The translations under genes and the position numbers were made by a program. The notes beneath the pieces are model-generated. The model was not told the DNA's origin and searched no databases. It was given only the letters and a program-made list of their open reading frames with translations. This document shows positions 6,164-6,389 of a stretch of DNA of 6,389 nucleotides, piece after piece; position 1 is the first letter of the stretch, and each line of letters starts with the position of its first letter. Origin of the DNA: Chthoniobacterales bacterium (GTDB lineage: Bacteria > Verrucomicrobiota > Verrucomicrobiia > Chthoniobacterales > UBA10450); contig JACCXA010000093.1 of the NCBI GenBank assembly GCA_013697365.1, positions 1-6,389 of the forward strand. Reading direction: 5' to 3'.

Positions 6164-6389
6164 TTACCGCCGAGCCCGCAACTCCTGCCGCACCCGGTCC
6201 AGCTCGTAGCGGACGCGCTGAATGCGGGAGCGGATCTCGCGCCGGCTCAATGTGCCGCGCCGAAACGCGTAATTGAGCTGATCCGAGGCGCGCGCCACCC
6301 GCTCGAATTCATAAAGAAGCCGGCGGCCACCGCCGAATTCGCGGATTTGCAAACGGACTCGCCGCACAGCGCGATTCAAATCGTCGAGC
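6164..6389 (-). CDS. Arginine-rich protein of unknown function, C-terminal part
   Basis: The reverse strand is open from the right window edge to a TAA at 6164-6166, so only the last 74 residues are seen and the true start lies outside. I do not recognise the family. The visible part has about 22 arginines out of 74 residues, and no lysine, cysteine or tryptophan. It is predicted to be nearly all helical, with spaced hydrophobic residues (IREF, LLYEF, LNYAF, YELDRV) that suggest an amphipathic helix or short coiled coil broken at a GGG. It resembles, in style only, small basic exported helical proteins. A nucleic-acid or polyanion-binding role is possible but unsupported. A TTG inside (6379) could serve as start, but the open frame beyond it makes a longer protein likelier. 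A terminator-like hairpin follows it. Confidence 0.6.
   Translation of the reverse strand, partial: LDDLNRAVRRVRLQIREFGGGRRLLYEFERVARASDQLNYAFRRGTLSRREIRSRIQRVRYELDRVRQELRARR

Noticed and set aside
1..6389. CRISPR array, tRNA, rRNA, insertion sequence or phage genes
   Set aside because: No regularly spaced repeats, no cloverleaf-like sequence, no transposase or integrase motifs were found on either strand.

Overview
The window looks like an ordinary chromosomal segment of a GC-rich (about 60% by eye) Gram-negative bacterium, most likely a soil-type Verrucomicrobiota member. This assignment is an inference. It rests on the signal-peptide-bearing Prc/Tsp-type S41 protease with a long tail, a PhoB-type regulator next to a DUF47 gene, general lack of Shine-Dalgarno sequences, and a short palindrome after thyA of a kind I recall from verrucomicrobial and related genomes. 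No mobile element, tRNA, rRNA or CRISPR array was seen.

Left part (1-1216, minus strand): a PhoB-like response regulator (521-1216) is followed by the start of a DUF47/PhoU-like protein that runs off the left edge. DUF47 proteins usually accompany PiT phosphate transporters, so this pair points to phosphate-responsive control. The 146-bp gap between them holds a 13-bp imperfect hairpin ending in a short T run, which could terminate or attenuate transcription between regulator and target. No phoR kinase gene is visible.

Middle part (1312-2788, plus strand): thyA (thymidylate synthase, 264 aa) is divergent from phoB across a 95-bp gap. It is followed, after a short perfect palindrome, by a secreted single-domain L,D-transpeptidase. 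A 231-bp non-coding stretch with nested inverted repeats separates this gene from the convergent protease.

Right part (3020-6389): a 734-aa periplasmic tail-specific protease (Tsp N-terminal, PDZ, S41 and C-terminal DUF3340 regions) lies on the minus strand. It is divergent, across 239 bp, from a 203-aa glyoxalase II-like metallo-beta-lactamase-fold hydrolase. The hydrolase start codon overlaps the stop of a five-codon mini-ORF that has its own ribosome-binding-like GGAG. The window ends with a convergent, very arginine-rich partial protein on the minus strand, separated from the hydrolase by terminator-like hairpins.

The genes are mainly housekeeping or envelope functions (DNA precursor synthesis, peptidoglycan cross-linking, periplasmic proteolysis, phosphate sensing) and do not form one evident pathway. 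I see no convincing new multi-gene system. The most interesting points are small regulatory or repeat structures in the gaps.
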